64,000 nt of DNA from Bacteroidales bacterium UBA5833 (GTDB taxonomy: Bacteria > Bacteroidota > Bacteroidia > Bacteroidales > Lentimicrobiaceae), in contig DJGZ01000013.1 of the NCBI GenBank assembly GCA_002433025.1, positions 1-64,000 on the forward strand. Reading direction: 5' to 3'. Positions 51,888-60,843 of the stretch are shown piece after piece (the stretch's first letter is position 1; every line of letters starts with the position of its first letter). Made by a program: the position numbers and the translations under genes. The notes under the pieces are model-generated. The model was not told the origin of the DNA and did no database searches. It saw nothing but the letters and a program-made list of their open reading frames with translations.

Positions 51888-52910
51888 TCACCCTTTTCCG
51901 GGCTTATAGCCTGATTTCTCCAGTATTTCCTGAGAATCGACATTGTCGAGTAGTTGTTTCAGGCTTACATTATTCTTTTTCATATAGGCTTTCACAATCT
52001 GCCAGCCCAGCCAGGCCCCGGTGCGGGCAGGGGATTCCTGCGAGAAGGAGGAAGTAAACGGACCGTCAACCATAAACATGCTCATGGACCTGGAATCAGT
52101 TTTATACAACAACTCATTTTCAATGATAAACTGCCAGAGATTTCTCTCATTCCTGACACACCAGTCCAATTGTGCTGCGCTGAAACCGATTTTAAACCGG
52201 TCTGCCGTATTTCCGGCTGTTACATCGGCAAAATAGAGCGTTTTTCCTTGTTCTATCATCGCATCGAGCAGGGTATAGGCGCTTCTTTTTTCAGGGATCA
52301 GCAGCATCCCTGCTTCTTTCATCACATCCGGCAGGATATGGTCGCGGGTATACCGCCGGGATATATAGAGCGGAATACCCAGTTTCTTGTACATTTCATG
52401 GTCCTGGCCCAGATACATGTCAAGGGCAATGATCAGCACTGAATCGGCATATTTGACGGGTAAATGAAAATCATATCCCGAAACATAGGAATAAGTAAGC
52501 GGTTTTCTGCCACCGGGGATTTCCTTTTCGTAAATGCTGAAGGCCCGTTCAAGTTCTTTTTCAAGCCATCCCAGGTCAGGATACTGCTGCATAACCGACT
52601 CATAGGAAGCCTTGTTTTGCGGATCACTTATAAACAATCTCAACTGATTAACCTCTTCATCGCCGATTTCTCCGGTTCCCAGAAAGACAGCATAAGCAGG
52701 CGCAACGGCCCTGAGCCTTTTTTCTAAACCGGCTTCCCCCTGGCCGAACAATACCTGTTCGTACCGTCTGATCCTGAATCCCTCGTCAACAGGCGAAAAT
52801 GATGACGAATCCGGGTCACTTGACGATACTTTTCTTCCCGTGTTATCGCCGGTACAGGCCGCAAACAGAAGAAGGACAGGGAAAATCAGGGTTACGGGTC
52901 TGCAATTCAT
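51888..52910 (-). CDS. gldB: Gliding motility lipoprotein GldB
   Basis: 340-residue lipoprotein; signal peptide with lipobox LFAAC at about residues 16-20, so Cys20 is lipidated. The body matches GldB, an envelope lipoprotein required for gliding in Flavobacterium and associated with the T9SS/gliding machinery, though common in non-gliding Bacteroidota too. Recognisable text includes RRYEQVLFG near the start, ALDMYLGQDHEMYK and RTGAWLGWQIVKAYMKK. I chose the ATG at 52910 over 52943, because the signal peptide starts there (MNCRPVTLIFPVLLL). Confidence 0.88.
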   Translation of the reverse strand: MNCRPVTLIFPVLLLFAACTGDNTGRKVSSSDPDSSSFSPVDEGFRIRRYEQVLFGQGEAGLEKRLRAVAPAYAVFLGTGEIGDEEVNQLRLFISDPQNKASYESVMQQYPDLGWLEKELERAFSIYEKEIPGGRKPLTYSYVSGYDFHLPVKYADSVLIIALDMYLGQDHEMYKKLGIPLYISRRYTRDHILPDVMKEAGMLLIPEKRSAYTLLDAMIEQGKTLYFADVTAGNTADRFKIGFSAAQLDWCVRNERNLWQFIIENELLYKTDSRSMSMFMVDGPFTSSFSQESPARTGAWLGWQIVKAYMKKNNVSLKQLLDNVDSQEILEKSGYKPGKG

Positions 52911-52950
52911 AATACCTCGAAGATTGGTGCTTATCCGGCACAAAATAACA

Positions 52951-52980
52951 AAAAACCCCTGACATGGGAAGGGCAGGGGT
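52951..52980 (-). terminator. Terminator of the beta-barrel gene at 53003
   Basis: Minus strand ACCCCTG/CAGGGGT stem with a 12-nt loop followed by a T6 run; 23 bp after the stop. Confidence 0.8.
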
Positions 52981-53002
52981 CTTAAAACGTAAAAATGGCA
53001 GC

Positions 53003-53593
53003 CTAAAGTATCTTCCAGCCAAGACTTACGGTGAACATATTGTTTTTCAATGTAAGACCTTCGTCTTTGGAATAATCCGATATTCCGAATTCATATCTCA
53101 GATCCAGGGTGAACATCTGCAGATCCACCCCGGCTCCGGTCTGAACGCCCCAATTGGCCGCGCGGATGTCCTTGCCTGTGATGGTGTTGTCCCAGTTTTC
53201 ACTGTTAATATCCTTGTTCAAAGCAAGGGAAGCCACAGGTCCTGCCATAACCCTGACATTGAAAAGATCTGTATCAATCAGTTTGCCACCCAGCAACACG
53301 GGGATATCCAGCGTTTTGATGTGCAGCGATTTCGTGCTGCCGGCAACCGCAGTCTGAGAAAGATCACCTTTGCGGTTCATAAAAAGCAGTTCCGGCTGTA
53401 GGTAAACCTTGTCGCCTATTCTGGCGAACGCGCCGAAATGAAGGGAGCTTTTCATTTCTTCTTTTATCTGGTCCTCATCAGCGCTGAATTTGGAGAATGA
53501 AGCACCGGCCTTGGGCCCGATGGTGAAATACGGAACCTGGGCAGTTGCAGAGAAGGTGAAAAGGACAAGTATTGCGATCAGATAATTTTTCAT
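53003..53593 (-). CDS. Outer-membrane beta-barrel protein (PorT/OMP_b-brl type)
   Basis: 196 residues; signal peptide 1-18 (ends SATAQ). The rest alternates hydrophobic strands and turns like a small outer-membrane barrel of the PorT/OmpW-like group, beginning VPYFTIGPKAGASFSKF and ending with a last strand FTVSLGWKIL. Function unknown; PorT itself belongs to T9SS, but many paralogues do not. It is divergent from a second barrel gene and has its own terminator. Confidence 0.85.
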   Translation of the reverse strand: MKNYLIAILVLFTFSATAQVPYFTIGPKAGASFSKFSADEDQIKEEMKSSLHFGAFARIGDKVYLQPELLFMNRKGDLSQTAVAGSTKSLHIKTLDIPVLLGGKLIDTDLFNVRVMAGPVASLALNKDINSENWDNTITGKDIRAANWGVQTGAGVDLQMFTLDLRYEFGISDYSKDEGLTLKNNMFTVSLGWKIL

Positions 53594-53693
53594 GGCTTGT
53601 TTGTTAAGGTTGTCTGAATAAACAAATGATCAGTTTAATTTGTCAAATACAATAAACTTGCCATTCCTCTTATTTATTGTGGCAAAAGGTTTG

Positions 53694-53701
53694 TATTTTT
53701 G
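53694..53701 (+). promoter_or_regulatory. Candidate -7 element for the second beta-barrel gene
   Basis: TATTTTTG, 25 bp before the ATG at 53726. It overlaps the earlier possible start at 53699 and so excludes it. Confidence 0.6.
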
Positions 53702-53725
53702 CGAAGATACTTAAATTTTCCGGTT

Positions 53726-54421
53726 ATGAAAATGATACAAAGAGCGCTGCTCATCGCATTGATGTTTTTATTGGTTTCCGCTCCTGCTGCTTTCGCTCAG
53801 TACAAGTCCATCGCCCTGGGTGTAAAAGTTGCCCCGAATATCGGATGGCTGCGCACCGACGCAGAGAATTACTCCTCCGAAGGCGCAGTTCCCGGCATCG
53901 CCTGGGGACTGATCACCGATTTTTACTTTGCTGAGAATTATGCTTTTTCATCAGGGTTTAATGTTAATTTCCACAATGCAAAAATCTCATATCCTGACAT
54001 CGAATCCTTCAACATCGGGGTGCTGAACCGGCAGTACCGGCTTAAGTATATTGATATTCCCATGCTGATAAAAATGAAAACCAATGATATCGGGAGTTTT
54101 CGCTTTTTCGGACAAATCGGTCTGCAGCCCGGGGTCAGGATAGGCTCAAAGGCAAAAGACAGTTTCAGATCAGTGACGCCTCCGGCAACGGTTAAGAGAG
54201 ACTGGCGTACAATTGATTCACAAACCAACCTTTTCAGGATTTCCATGGTCATCGGGGCCGGCATCGAGTATCCCATCGACAATTCCACCTCGCTGGTTGC
54301 GGGAATTAATTTCGTGAACGGGCTGAGCGATGTGCTGAAAGGCAAAAACGCTGTTGACAACACCGTTGAACACATGGCTGTCCCCAATGCTTTTGAAATT
54401 ACTTTCGGGATTATCTTCTGA
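53726..54421 (+). CDS. Outer-membrane beta-barrel protein, PorT family
   Basis: 231 residues; signal peptide about 1-22 (ends AAFAQ). Outer-membrane barrel sequence with PorT-like text: LKYIDIPMLIKMKT and RFFGQIGLQPGVRIGSKA, and a terminal strand AFEITFGIIF ending in Phe. PorT-type proteins work in T9SS assembly in Porphyromonas, so a role in surface secretion is possible but not shown. It is divergent from the barrel at 53003 and precedes nadE by 199 bp. Confidence 0.87.
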   Translation: MKMIQRALLIALMFLLVSAPAAFAQYKSIALGVKVAPNIGWLRTDAENYSSEGAVPGIAWGLITDFYFAENYAFSSGFNVNFHNAKISYPDIESFNIGVLNRQYRLKYIDIPMLIKMKTNDIGSFRFFGQIGLQPGVRIGSKAKDSFRSVTPPATVKRDWRTIDSQTNLFRISMVIGAGIEYPIDNSTSLVAGINFVNGLSDVLKGKNAVDNTVEHMAVPNAFEITFGIIF

Positions 54422-54620
54422 AAGTACCCGATTCAGCTGTTTTGATTACTCATAACGGCTGTCATTCTGTTTTTTAGCTGGTGGAAACAGGCCCCTTGGC
54501 GGCAACTGTGCTTTTTTGCCACAAAGTGCGGTTTTAAGGTAAATAGTTGCTGTTCGGACGGGATAGTCTGTTTTTCACTTCAGAATTGTGTAATTTCGCC
54601 TCATCTAATCCGGATGATTT

Positions 54621-56270
54621 ATGAAAATTGCATTGGTTCAGCTGAATTATGTCATAGGCGATTTTGAAGGCAACACCCGGAAAATTATTGAGCAGATCCG
54701 GCTGGCTGCCCGGGAGGGCGCCGGACTGGCGGTTTTTGCCGAATTGGCCGTTACCGGTTATCCCGGGCGCGACTATCTTGAATTCGACGACTTTATCAGC
54801 CGATCAGAAGAATGTATGCAGCAGATTGCTGCAGAATGCCGTGGCATTGCGGCGATTGTCGGCGGACCTTCGCGCAACCTCACAGGCAAGGGAAAACCCC
54901 TGTTTAATTCGGCCTGGGTGCTTGCCGACGGGCAGGTAAAACAGCTGGTGCATAAAAGCCTGCTGCCCAATTATGATGTGTTTGATGAATACCGATATTT
55001 TGAACCGGCAACCGGGTCCGGAGTGGTTGAAGTAAACGGGACCCGCCTGGCCGTAACCATCTGCGAGGATATCTGGAATACAGGCGATATTCCCCTTTAC
55101 CGGAGGTTTCCGCTGGATGACGCAATCGCGATGAATCCCGAACTGATCATCAATATTGCCGCTTCGCCCTTTCATTATAACCAGTCACTTGCACGCAGGC
55201 AGGTGCTCAGGGATAATGCGTTGAAATATAATTTGCCTGTAATCTATGTCAATCATACCGGGGCTCAGACTGAACTTATTTTCGACGGAGGGTCCATGGC
55301 CTGCGACTGCGGCGGAAATATCCGGGAAACCCTGCCTTTTTTTAGTGAAGGCGTGCAGATCATCGAAACCGGCGACTCCTGGTACAATGTAACAGCCGCG
55401 CCTGAAGTGTCTGTTGACGATGAAGTACGCGATATTGCACTTATTCATGATGCCCTGGTGCTTGGCATCCGCGATTATTTCGGTAAAATGGGATTTAGCA
55501 AGGCGATACTCGGTCTTTCCGGCGGTATTGATTCTGCGGTCACCCTTGCCCTGGCAGCCGGAGCGCTTGGCCCGCAAAACGTGCATGGCATCCTGTTGCC
55601 TTCAGAATTTTCATCGGATCATTCCGTTGAAGATGCAAAAACCCTGGCGGTTAACCTGGGCTGTCCCTATGAGGTTATCCCGATTTCAGACGCTTTCCAC
55701 GCACTTGAAAATACCATGCAGCCATTTTTCAGGGATTTGCCATTCGGCTTAACCGAAGAAAACATGCAGGCGCGCATAAGGGCAGTAATCCTGATGGCGA
55801 TGGCAAACAAATTCGGCTACATTTTGCTGAATACCAGCAATAAGAGTGAAGCTGCCGTGGGCTATGGCACGCTGTACGGCGATATGTGCGGCGGTCTTTC
55901 GGTGCTAGGCGATGTTTACAAAACCGATGTTTACCGCCTGGCACACTATATAAACCGGACCTCGGAAATTATTCCGCTGAACTCAATCGTAAAACCGCCC
56001 TCGGCTGAACTGCGTCCCGGACAGAAAGACAGCGACTCACTGCCCGAGTATGATGTACTCGATCAACTGCTGTTTCAATATATTGAAAAACGCAGGGGAA
56101 AAAGAGAGCTGGAGGAGATGGGATTCGCCCCGCCGCTGGTTGCCCGTGTGCTGAAGATGGTGAATTCAAATGAGTGGAAACGGTATCAGACCCCACCCAT
56201 CCTGCGCGTCTCGCCCAAGGCTTTCGGCATGGGCCGGAGAATGCCGATAGTGGGGAAATACACAGGGTAA
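54621..56270 (+). CDS. nadE: Glutamine-dependent NAD+ synthetase
   Basis: 549 residues; makes NAD+ from deamido-NAD+, ATP and glutamine. An N-terminal nitrilase-fold glutaminase domain (1-260) has its triad Glu41 (FAELAVTGYPG), Lys112 (VHKSLLPNYDVFDEYRYF) and Cys148 (TICEDIW). The C-terminal synthetase domain (about 280-549) has P-loop GLSGGIDSAVTLALA and NTSNKSEAAVGYGTLYGD. Length matches two-domain bacterial enzymes. A TAATTTCG near-match to the -7 element lies at 54591. Confidence 0.97.
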   Translation: MKIALVQLNYVIGDFEGNTRKIIEQIRLAAREGAGLAVFAELAVTGYPGRDYLEFDDFISRSEECMQQIAAECRGIAAIVGGPSRNLTGKGKPLFNSAWVLADGQVKQLVHKSLLPNYDVFDEYRYFEPATGSGVVEVNGTRLAVTICEDIWNTGDIPLYRRFPLDDAIAMNPELIINIAASPFHYNQSLARRQVLRDNALKYNLPVIYVNHTGAQTELIFDGGSMACDCGGNIRETLPFFSEGVQIIETGDSWYNVTAAPEVSVDDEVRDIALIHDALVLGIRDYFGKMGFSKAILGLSGGIDSAVTLALAAGALGPQNVHGILLPSEFSSDHSVEDAKTLAVNLGCPYEVIPISDAFHALENTMQPFFRDLPFGLTEENMQARIRAVILMAMANKFGYILLNTSNKSEAAVGYGTLYGDMCGGLSVLGDVYKTDVYRLAHYINRTSEIIPLNSIVKPPSAELRPGQKDSDSLPEYDVLDQLLFQYIEKRRGKRELEEMGFAPPLVARVLKMVNSNEWKRYQTPPILRVSPKAFGMGRRMPIVGKYTG

Positions 56271-56760
56271 TTTATGCAAACATGGCTTTTCTCGTTTTGA
56301 AACGAAAATGGTTAAGGATTCGGTTTTATCATATAAATACAACAAGATCAAAAAGGCCTTATTAATTGATACTTTGTGGCCTTTCGGAATTACAACCGCT
56401 GAAATTCTACCAGGTTTATTGGAATAGTATCCCATTACTTTGTAAGGATGGATACTTTTTGGAATGAAATCCCAAAACTTTGTAAAATGAGATAGTTTTT
56501 GGAATGAAATCCCAAAGAATTGACTACTTCACAGCATAATTTTTTAAGCACATGCTATACCCGTTACGGATTTATAAAACTGCACTCTAACACATGTAAT
56601 GGATTGAAATAACTGGCTGAATAATAATAAATAATCAATTTTCTTCCTGTGCTGAATAAATTTTGAAACGCAGGGATATCTTCCGTTGGCAATGATAAAT
56701 GCCGGATTTGAATATCAGGGGTTCAAAATTTCAGGCAGCGCATTTTGCCGGGAAAAGAAA
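56271..56760. repeat. Non-coding gap with a 40-bp tandem repeat
   Basis: No gene in about 490 bp. Units of exactly 40 bp at 56421-56460 and 56461-56500, plus a half unit at 56501-56520, share GGAAT....ATCCCA...ACTTTGTAA and end in TTTTT. The rest is AT-rich and shows nothing recognisable. Confidence 0.75.
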
Positions 56761-56761
56761 T

Positions 56762-56795
56762 AGCCCCAAAGCTATTATTTAATTTCTTTGGGGCT
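56762..56795 (-). terminator. Possible terminator of the Mrp/NifU-like transcript
   Basis: Perfect 10-bp stem AGCCCCAAAG/CTTTGGGGCT with a 14-nt loop. On the minus strand it is followed by ATTTCTTTT. It is about 95 bp past the NifU-like stop. Confidence 0.65.
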
Positions 56796-56889
56796 GAATG
56801 ATTCAGGTTGTATTCACTTTGATAGCAAACGCTTTTTAACGGAACAGGATGTTAAAAAACAGTTGTGCAAAGGGCTGAAAAAAAATGGA

Positions 56890-57135
56890 TTACATATTCA
56901 ACGCTTCCACCGATTTGATTTCGGGCAGGGCTTTTCTCACGGCTTCTTCCACGCCGTTTTTAAGGGTCATGCGGCTGAACGGGCAGGAACCGCAGGCGCC
57001 CTGCAATTCAACATTAACCACCTTGTCTTCGGTAAGTTCAACAAAGCTGATATCACCGCCGTCGGCCTGCAGATAAGGCCTGATCTGCTCAATGATGTTT
57101 TTGACTTTTATAGCCAGTTCTTCGTGGTTTGACAT
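56890..57135 (-). CDS. NifU-like (Nfu) Fe-S scaffold domain protein
   Basis: Stand-alone 81-residue NifU C-terminal domain, with YLQADGGDISFVEL and the cluster-binding pair in GACGSCPFSRMTLKNGVE (CxxC). Such proteins carry or transfer [4Fe-4S] clusters. The gene is 32 bp downstream of an Mrp/ApbC-type ATPase gene, a natural partner in Fe-S delivery, and the two probably form an operon. Confidence 0.93.
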   Translation of the reverse strand: MSNHEELAIKVKNIIEQIRPYLQADGGDISFVELTEDKVVNVELQGACGSCPFSRMTLKNGVEEAVRKALPEIKSVEALNM

Positions 57136-57167
57136 TTTTTTGTGATTTAAGGTAAAAGTTTGATAAG

Positions 57168-58268
57168 TTACTTGGTGATTTCCACAATTTTGGTCGGTGC
57201 CAGGGTGGCATTGCGTATGGCTATCTGCTGGGCAGTGTTTTCGGCCAGTTTGATAAAAGCTTCAGATACCGGTGAACTGAAATCCAGCGCGATGGGACTG
57301 CCCTTGTCGCCCGATTCGCAGATGCCCTGTACCAGCGGAATCTGTCCGAGCAACGGAATATTGTGCTCTTCAGCCAGGCGTTTGCCACCTTCCTTCCCGA
57401 AGATGAAATATTTGTTTTCGGGCAGTTCAGCCGGGGTAAACCAGGCCATATTTTCAATCAGGCCGAGGATGGGAACGTTGATGCTTTCCTGGGTAAACAT
57501 GCCGATGGCTTTCCGGGCATCTGCCAGGGCCACTTCCTGTGGCGTGGTAACGATGCATACGCCGGTTACAGGCAGCTGCTGCACAATGGTCAGGTGAATG
57601 TCACCGGTTCCGGGGGGCATATCAATCACCAGGTAATCAAGTTCACCCCAGTCGGCTTCGCTGAAAAGCTGGGTCAGCGCATTGCTGGCCATGGGCCCGC
57701 GCCATACAAGGGCTTTGGCCGGATCCACAAAAAAGCCGATCGACAGGATATCTATCCCATACTTGCGAACCGGAACAACGTATGCTTTCCCGTTTTTCTC
57801 AACGGCAGCCGGTTTGGTATTCATCTCGTTGAACATCAGGGGAACGGAGGGCCCGTAGATATCGGCGTCAATGAGTCCCACACTGGCGCCTGTGCGTCCG
57901 AGTGCCACGGCCAGGTTGGCGGCTACGGTCGATTTACCCACGCCCCCTTTACCTGAGGCTACCGCAATTATATTTTTTACACCCTGCAGCAGCGGCTGTT
58001 TGTCGGCCCGGCGGGTGGTTACCCTCGAAGTCATCTCCACATTAACTTCTGCCCAGGGATCAACAAGCTGTTGAATGGCGGCAATGCAGTCTTTTTTGAT
58101 TTTATCCTTAAGCGGACAGGCAGGGGTGGTCAGTACGACCTTGAAAGAAACCTTGTTGCCCTCCACCTGTACATCCTCAATCATGTTCAGTGTCACCAGA
58201 TCGCGCTTCAGGTCTGGATCATTAACGGTTCGTAAAGCATTGATAACGTCTTCTTTAGAAAAAGCCAT
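57168..58268 (-). CDS. apbC: Mrp/ApbC-type Fe-S carrier P-loop ATPase
   Basis: 366 residues. The N-terminal MIP18/DUF59 domain (1-85; RTVNDPDLKRDLVTLNMI) is fused to a Mrp/NBP35 ATPase (95-360) with deviant Walker A SGKGGVGKSTVAANLA, MPPGTGDIHLT and ENMAWFTPAE. The CxxC found after ENM in many Mrp proteins is replaced here (WFTPAELPENKY), so it lacks the usual cluster-bridging pair; I believe this form is common in Bacteroidota. The NifU-like gene follows and may supply the ligands. Role: assembly or transfer of Fe-S clusters in the cytoplasm. Confidence 0.92.
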   Translation of the reverse strand: MAFSKEDVINALRTVNDPDLKRDLVTLNMIEDVQVEGNKVSFKVVLTTPACPLKDKIKKDCIAAIQQLVDPWAEVNVEMTSRVTTRRADKQPLLQGVKNIIAVASGKGGVGKSTVAANLAVALGRTGASVGLIDADIYGPSVPLMFNEMNTKPAAVEKNGKAYVVPVRKYGIDILSIGFFVDPAKALVWRGPMASNALTQLFSEADWGELDYLVIDMPPGTGDIHLTIVQQLPVTGVCIVTTPQEVALADARKAIGMFTQESINVPILGLIENMAWFTPAELPENKYFIFGKEGGKRLAEEHNIPLLGQIPLVQGICESGDKGSPIALDFSSPVSEAFIKLAENTAQQIAIRNATLAPTKIVEITK

Positions 58269-58387
58269 GGCAGTAGCGTTTGTATTAATTTAGATTCGGT
58301 AAAGATAAGGGTTTTTTGGAAATGCGCCGGAATTTGCAGTTTTTCCAAAAAGCCTTTTGACAGCTGGGAATAAATGGGGTTTTGACT

Positions 58388-58395
58388 TATCTTTG
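58388..58395 (+). promoter_or_regulatory. Candidate -7 element for the SGNH-like gene
   Basis: TATCTTTG, 38 bp before the ATG at 58433; it overlaps the start of the longer open frame (58382), which it argues against. Confidence 0.55.
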
Positions 58396-58432
58396 TAATA
58401 ATCATAAAAACAGAACAGTAAATTTATTGCGG

Positions 58433-59725
58433 ATGAAGAAGTTGCTGACAGGTAAAGGTATTTTATTTGTGCTGTTGATGATATGCAGGGTTGAATGGAT
58501 ACAGGCGCAAATCATTGCCGATCATACGGTGGTTGATAAGTATGCACAGATCCCGCAACAATATATCGATAAGGTGAAGGAGATGTGGGTGATTGTTGCC
58601 GGGGAGTCTCACTCAAAGGGTTACAGAATCGGCTGCCGTCTGCTCGAAGAGCTGGATCCGCGGTTCCAGGTCAATATCAGGGAATCCGGTGTACCGGAAG
58701 GGTATACCAATGCACACATGCGCCTGAGCAGCGCCACCTGGGGCGACCTGAACAACAGCAGCGGGTGGATATACAGTTACGGGGAGGAGGATTGGTTTAC
58801 CAATGCAACAGCCCTGAGCCGCACCCGGGCCCACCTGACCTATTGCAATACCAATAACCTGACCATTGCGGCCATGGGCTTCGGCTGGTGCTGGGACATG
58901 ACCAGCAACAACTGGCCGGCCGGAACCCCCGACCCGGTGTACCAGGTAAGATGGGCCGGGCGTTCATCCGGAGGGCCGGAAGGAAGCAAGCGCTGGGGAT
59001 TGGATGCAGGGGATTTCGTCCTCACTGAAAACTCGGTGTGCATGGATACTTATCTGAATGCTACTGATGGTTACAATGCCCATTGCATCGCCAACGGTTA
59101 CCCGACAAAAGTCTTTTACACCACCGGCCCGGTGGATGCTAATGAGAATCTTGGTGAAAACGGATACCAGCGGTTTATCAAACATGAGTATATCCGGAGT
59201 TTTGTCAGGGCTGATGAGGGGCGCATCCTTTTTGATTATGCCGACATTCTCTGCTGGAACGATGCAGGGGAAAGAAGGGTGGTTTCCTGGACCGATTTTA
59301 GTGGTATTACGCAACCTTATCAGGCCATTCATGCTGATAACCTGATTGATATGAATGGAGGTTATGTTGAAGACGGTGATCATATCGGTGAAAGGGGGGC
59401 CGTCAGGCTCGCTAAAGCGCTCTGGTGGATGCTTGCCCGCATGGCCGGATGGGATGGACAGCCCCTGGCTGCTGATACAAAGCCATTGGCGGAGAAAATG
59501 ATTGTTTACCCGGTTCCTGCGAAAGATTTTCTGATCGTTGAGCCGGGAGACAACTCCGGGTTGATACAGGCTGAGCTTTTCGACATCAGGGGAAATATCA
59601 TCCTTTCGGAGCATATCAGCGGAACCGGTGCTCGGATAAACCTGAACGGTCTCAATTCAGGCGTATATATTTTAAAAATTGCGGCCGGGGGCCGGATTGC
59701 TTACCGTAAGGTCGTAAGGTTGTGA
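58433..59725 (+). CDS. Secreted SGNH/GDSL-like hydrolase with T9SS tail
   Basis: 430 residues from the ATG at 58433; signal peptide about 1-25 (ends IQAQ). The body has an SGNH-like layout: a nucleophile-type block WVIVAGESHSKG (Ser59) and, 255 residues later, a DGDHIGERG block giving the Asp-x-x-His pair (Asp314, His317). A variable region between contains many Trp and Asn. The last 75 residues (IVYPVPAKDFLIVEPG ... YILKIAAGGR) are a type-A T9SS domain, so the enzyme is delivered to the cell surface. Substrate unknown, perhaps an esterase on a polysaccharide. It could be another fold with chance motifs, so the enzyme call is moderate. Confidence 0.72.
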   Translation: MKKLLTGKGILFVLLMICRVEWIQAQIIADHTVVDKYAQIPQQYIDKVKEMWVIVAGESHSKGYRIGCRLLEELDPRFQVNIRESGVPEGYTNAHMRLSSATWGDLNNSSGWIYSYGEEDWFTNATALSRTRAHLTYCNTNNLTIAAMGFGWCWDMTSNNWPAGTPDPVYQVRWAGRSSGGPEGSKRWGLDAGDFVLTENSVCMDTYLNATDGYNAHCIANGYPTKVFYTTGPVDANENLGENGYQRFIKHEYIRSFVRADEGRILFDYADILCWNDAGERRVVSWTDFSGITQPYQAIHADNLIDMNGGYVEDGDHIGERGAVRLAKALWWMLARMAGWDGQPLAADTKPLAEKMIVYPVPAKDFLIVEPGDNSGLIQAELFDIRGNIILSEHISGTGARINLNGLNSGVYILKIAAGGRIAYRKVVRL

Positions 59726-59808
59726 AGCACTATGCAATCGCGGTGCATTTGCATTGCTTTGCAGATGTTAAGGATTGGCTACGGCGGGTCATTTTTCGAT
59801 AATCAGCT

Positions 59809-60843
59809 ATGCGATACCGGTTGATTTATGTTTTATGTAGCACACTTATGCTTTGCGGATGCCGGGTCATCTCGCCGGTTCAGCATAGTAACGGTGAAAC
59901 AGGGCAGGCCTCTGTATTTGAGAATTATTCAATGCAGCGTCAGTATGAAAGCCTCACGCTCCGGGTTTACAGGATTGTAACCTATGTCACTTATGAATCG
60001 CAGATTTTTGAACAGGGAAGCGGCCTTACACTGAATGACCTTACAGACAGGGATATAGATTTCTCGGTTGTCAAGGCCCGGCTTGTTCACAACGATTCAT
60101 ACAGCGGGAGCGGGTTTGCCATTAAGGGTAATGACGGCAAAGCCCTGTTGCTTACCTGCGCGCACACCATTGATTTCCCTGATACGGTTTTTACTTATGA
60201 TGACTATGCCAATGCTTCGGGCCAACGCTACCTGCTGGGCCTGTCGGTAAAGACAAGTCAGGTAATTCAGGTCAGCGGCAACAATCTGCATTGCAGGGCA
60301 GAGATCCTTGCCGCTGATCCCGCCAATGATCTGGCCCTGCTCGAAATTCCGCTAACAACCGGAGCCATTCGTGTGGTGACTCCCTTGTCGGAAGGCGGCA
60401 AACTATCGTGGGGCGACAGGGTATGGCTGACCGGTTATCCTTCGGGAAGGTTTATGATGACTTCCGGCTTGATCAGTAATCCCGGCGCATCAGACGGTTT
60501 GCTGATGACCGATGCGCCTTTTAGTGAAGGTTACAGCGGGGCTCCTGCCTTTGTTTATGATCGGCGTGTAAACGGATTCCGGCTGGCCGGTATCGGGCGT
60601 TCTGTGGCCGCCAGAAGCAGTTACGTGCTGCAACCCGAAAAAGAGATCCATGATGCCTCATACAATACTTCCCTGCCGTACACCGGGCCTGTATATGTGC
60701 GCACGGAGCGCGAACCGGCGGCAGGGGTCACATTCCTGATTGGCAGCAGAATGCTGGATGATTTTCTGAAATCATGTGATGCGGTACTTCAAATAAAGGG
60801 TTGGGGTGATATTGCCCGTGAAATGAGGAAGGTGGTGGATTAA
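59809..60843 (+). CDS. Trypsin-like serine protease lipoprotein
   Basis: 344 residues. The lipobox LMLCGC places lipidated Cys18 in the envelope. A chymotrypsin-fold domain (about 85-280) has the triad readable as His119 (LLTCAHTIDF), Asp174 (DPANDLALLEI) and Ser243 (SEGYSGAPAF), the Ser motif being GYSGAP instead of GNSGGP. No PDZ domain follows, unlike DegP. It converges with the alkyltransferase-like gene and overlaps its stop by 4 bp. Substrate unknown; perhaps surface or periplasmic protein turnover. Confidence 0.82.
   Translation: MRYRLIYVLCSTLMLCGCRVISPVQHSNGETGQASVFENYSMQRQYESLTLRVYRIVTYVTYESQIFEQGSGLTLNDLTDRDIDFSVVKARLVHNDSYSGSGFAIKGNDGKALLLTCAHTIDFPDTVFTYDDYANASGQRYLLGLSVKTSQVIQVSGNNLHCRAEILAADPANDLALLEIPLTTGAIRVVTPLSEGGKLSWGDRVWLTGYPSGRFMMTSGLISNPGASDGLLMTDAPFSEGYSGAPAFVYDRRVNGFRLAGIGRSVAARSSYVLQPEKEIHDASYNTSLPYTGPVYVRTEREPAAGVTFLIGSRMLDDFLKSCDAVLQIKGWGDIAREMRKVVD

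Noticed and set aside
56166..56435. 89-codon minus-strand open frame overlapping the nadE end
   Set aside because: Most of it is antisense to nadE and the rest crosses the AT-rich gap; no recognisable domain.
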